Shown here in pieces: positions 63,586-64,000 of a stretch of 64,000 nt of DNA. Within the stretch, counting starts at the first letter, position 1. Each line of letters starts with the position of its first letter. Source of the DNA: Verrucomicrobia bacterium Tous-C9LFEB (GTDB lineage: Bacteria > Verrucomicrobiota > Verrucomicrobiia > Methylacidiphilales > UBA1321). The notes under the pieces are model-generated. The model saw only the letters and a list, made by a program, of their open reading frames with translations, was not told the DNA's origin and ran no database searches. A program made the position numbers and the translations under genes. Location: NCBI GenBank assembly GCA_002304345.1, contig NEUU01000016.1, forward strand, positions 24,697 through 88,696, given 5' to 3'.

Positions 63586-64000
63586 ATGTTGCGACGACCC
63601 AAGTATTGGCTGTCATTAATCGCCGTGTTGGCCTTGACCACGCGAGCGTTCTGTGCGGAATCCACCCCTGTCCTGCTCGCGCAGGCTACCCCTGCCCCCG
63701 CCCCTGCGGCGGAAGCCCCGGCGGCAGAGCCGACGGTGGAACAACGATTGACCGGATTGGAAGCGTATGTGGGCAACGTGGACCCGGCTGGCAGCAAAGT
63801 GGTGGGCGTGGCGGGTCCTGGCCACAACGCGTTCATCATGGTCGCGGCGGCGTTGGTGTTGTTCATGACCTTGCCGGGCCTGGCGCTGTTCTACGGCGGC
63901 TTGGTTCGTAAGAAGAACGTCCTCTCGGTTCTCGCCCAATGTTTGGGCATCACCGGATTGGTCATTATCCTCTGGTGGGCGGTGGGCTACAGCCTCGTCT
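63586..64000 (+). CDS. amt: Ammonium transporter Amt, N-terminal part (cut by window edge)
   Basis: ATG preceded by AGGAGA at 10 bp. A signal-peptide-like N-terminus (YWLSLIAVLALTTRAFCAES) and an Ala/Pro linker (ATPAPAPAAEAPAAE) come before the Amt fold: HNAFIMVAAALVLFMTLPGL then ALFYGGLVRKKNVLSVL with the conserved GLxLFYGGLVRxKN motif. Conducts NH3/NH4+ across the inner membrane. Cleaved N-terminal extensions occur in some Amt proteins, but this Pro/Ala linker is long. Controlled by the sigma-54 promoter at 63450; glnK is not seen within the window. Confidence 0.92.
   Translation, partial: MLRRPKYWLSLIAVLALTTRAFCAESTPVLLAQATPAPAPAAEAPAAEPTVEQRLTGLEAYVGNVDPAGSKVVGVAGPGHNAFIMVAAALVLFMTLPGLALFYGGLVRKKNVLSVLAQCLGITGLVIILWWAVGYSLV

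Overview
The window looks like a piece of a GC-rich, diderm, aerobic or facultative bacterial chromosome, most likely from the Verrucomicrobiota/PVC group. This is a judgement from gene content: LpxK and SurA/PpiC-type envelope genes (an LPS outer membrane), an HpnN-like RND exporter (hopanoid type), many secreted TPR/HEAT/unknown proteins, generally weak Shine-Dalgarno sites and a very high load of interspersed palindromic repeats. No rRNA, tRNA or CRISPR array was found. Both window edges cut genes: an MBL-fold hydrolase on the left and an Amt ammonium transporter on the right.

Layout. 0-5.7 kb: a GH1 glycosidase overlapping an MGDG-synthase-type lipid glycosyltransferase, an FHA-domain protein and a GT2 glycosyltransferase, all enclosed by an almost perfect 117-bp inverted repeat pair. 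5.8-8.2 kb: thiH and thiS, then a decayed RAYT-type transposase remnant lying between two copies of the last 23 bp of thiS. 8.2-21 kb: a HEAT-repeat protein, a stress operon (PP2C phosphatase-grpE-dnaJ-rsmE), a Gfo/Idh/MocA oxidoreductase, a STAS protein, a large secreted TPR protein and an MCP-hemerythrin fusion. 21-31 kb: larE, ubiE/menG, a GyrI-like protein, uvrA, and an envelope cluster (lpxK, WaaG-like GT4, UGM-like flavoprotein). 31-39 kb: a GPH sugar symporter, an MBL hydrolase, an overlapping Na/Pi cotransporter-carbonic anhydrase-STAS operon and a CE6-type esterase. 38-47 kb: GNAT-like protein/mnmG, hisI, a 1.1-kb repeat dump with a MITE-like element, a TPR protein, and a surA-pdxA pair interrupted by a hicBA toxin-antitoxin cassette. 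47-55 kb: an ACS-family MFS transporter, tiny ORFs, an unknown secreted protein, an AT-rich two-gene HD phosphohydrolase/YwgA-like cassette directly behind dnaN, and dnaN. 55-64 kb: mfd, an exported small protein, an HpnN-like RND transporter, and amt behind a very good sigma-54 promoter.

The most striking large-scale feature is the repeat content. At least five unrelated families of extragenic elements share one design: fixed outer sequence, then a hairpin whose stem core differs from copy to copy but always stays self-complementary. I regard this covariation, the thiS-linked RAYT relic, the HD/YwgA cassette and the GH1-MGD gene pair as the best candidates for something new. All functions are inferred from sequence reading alone.
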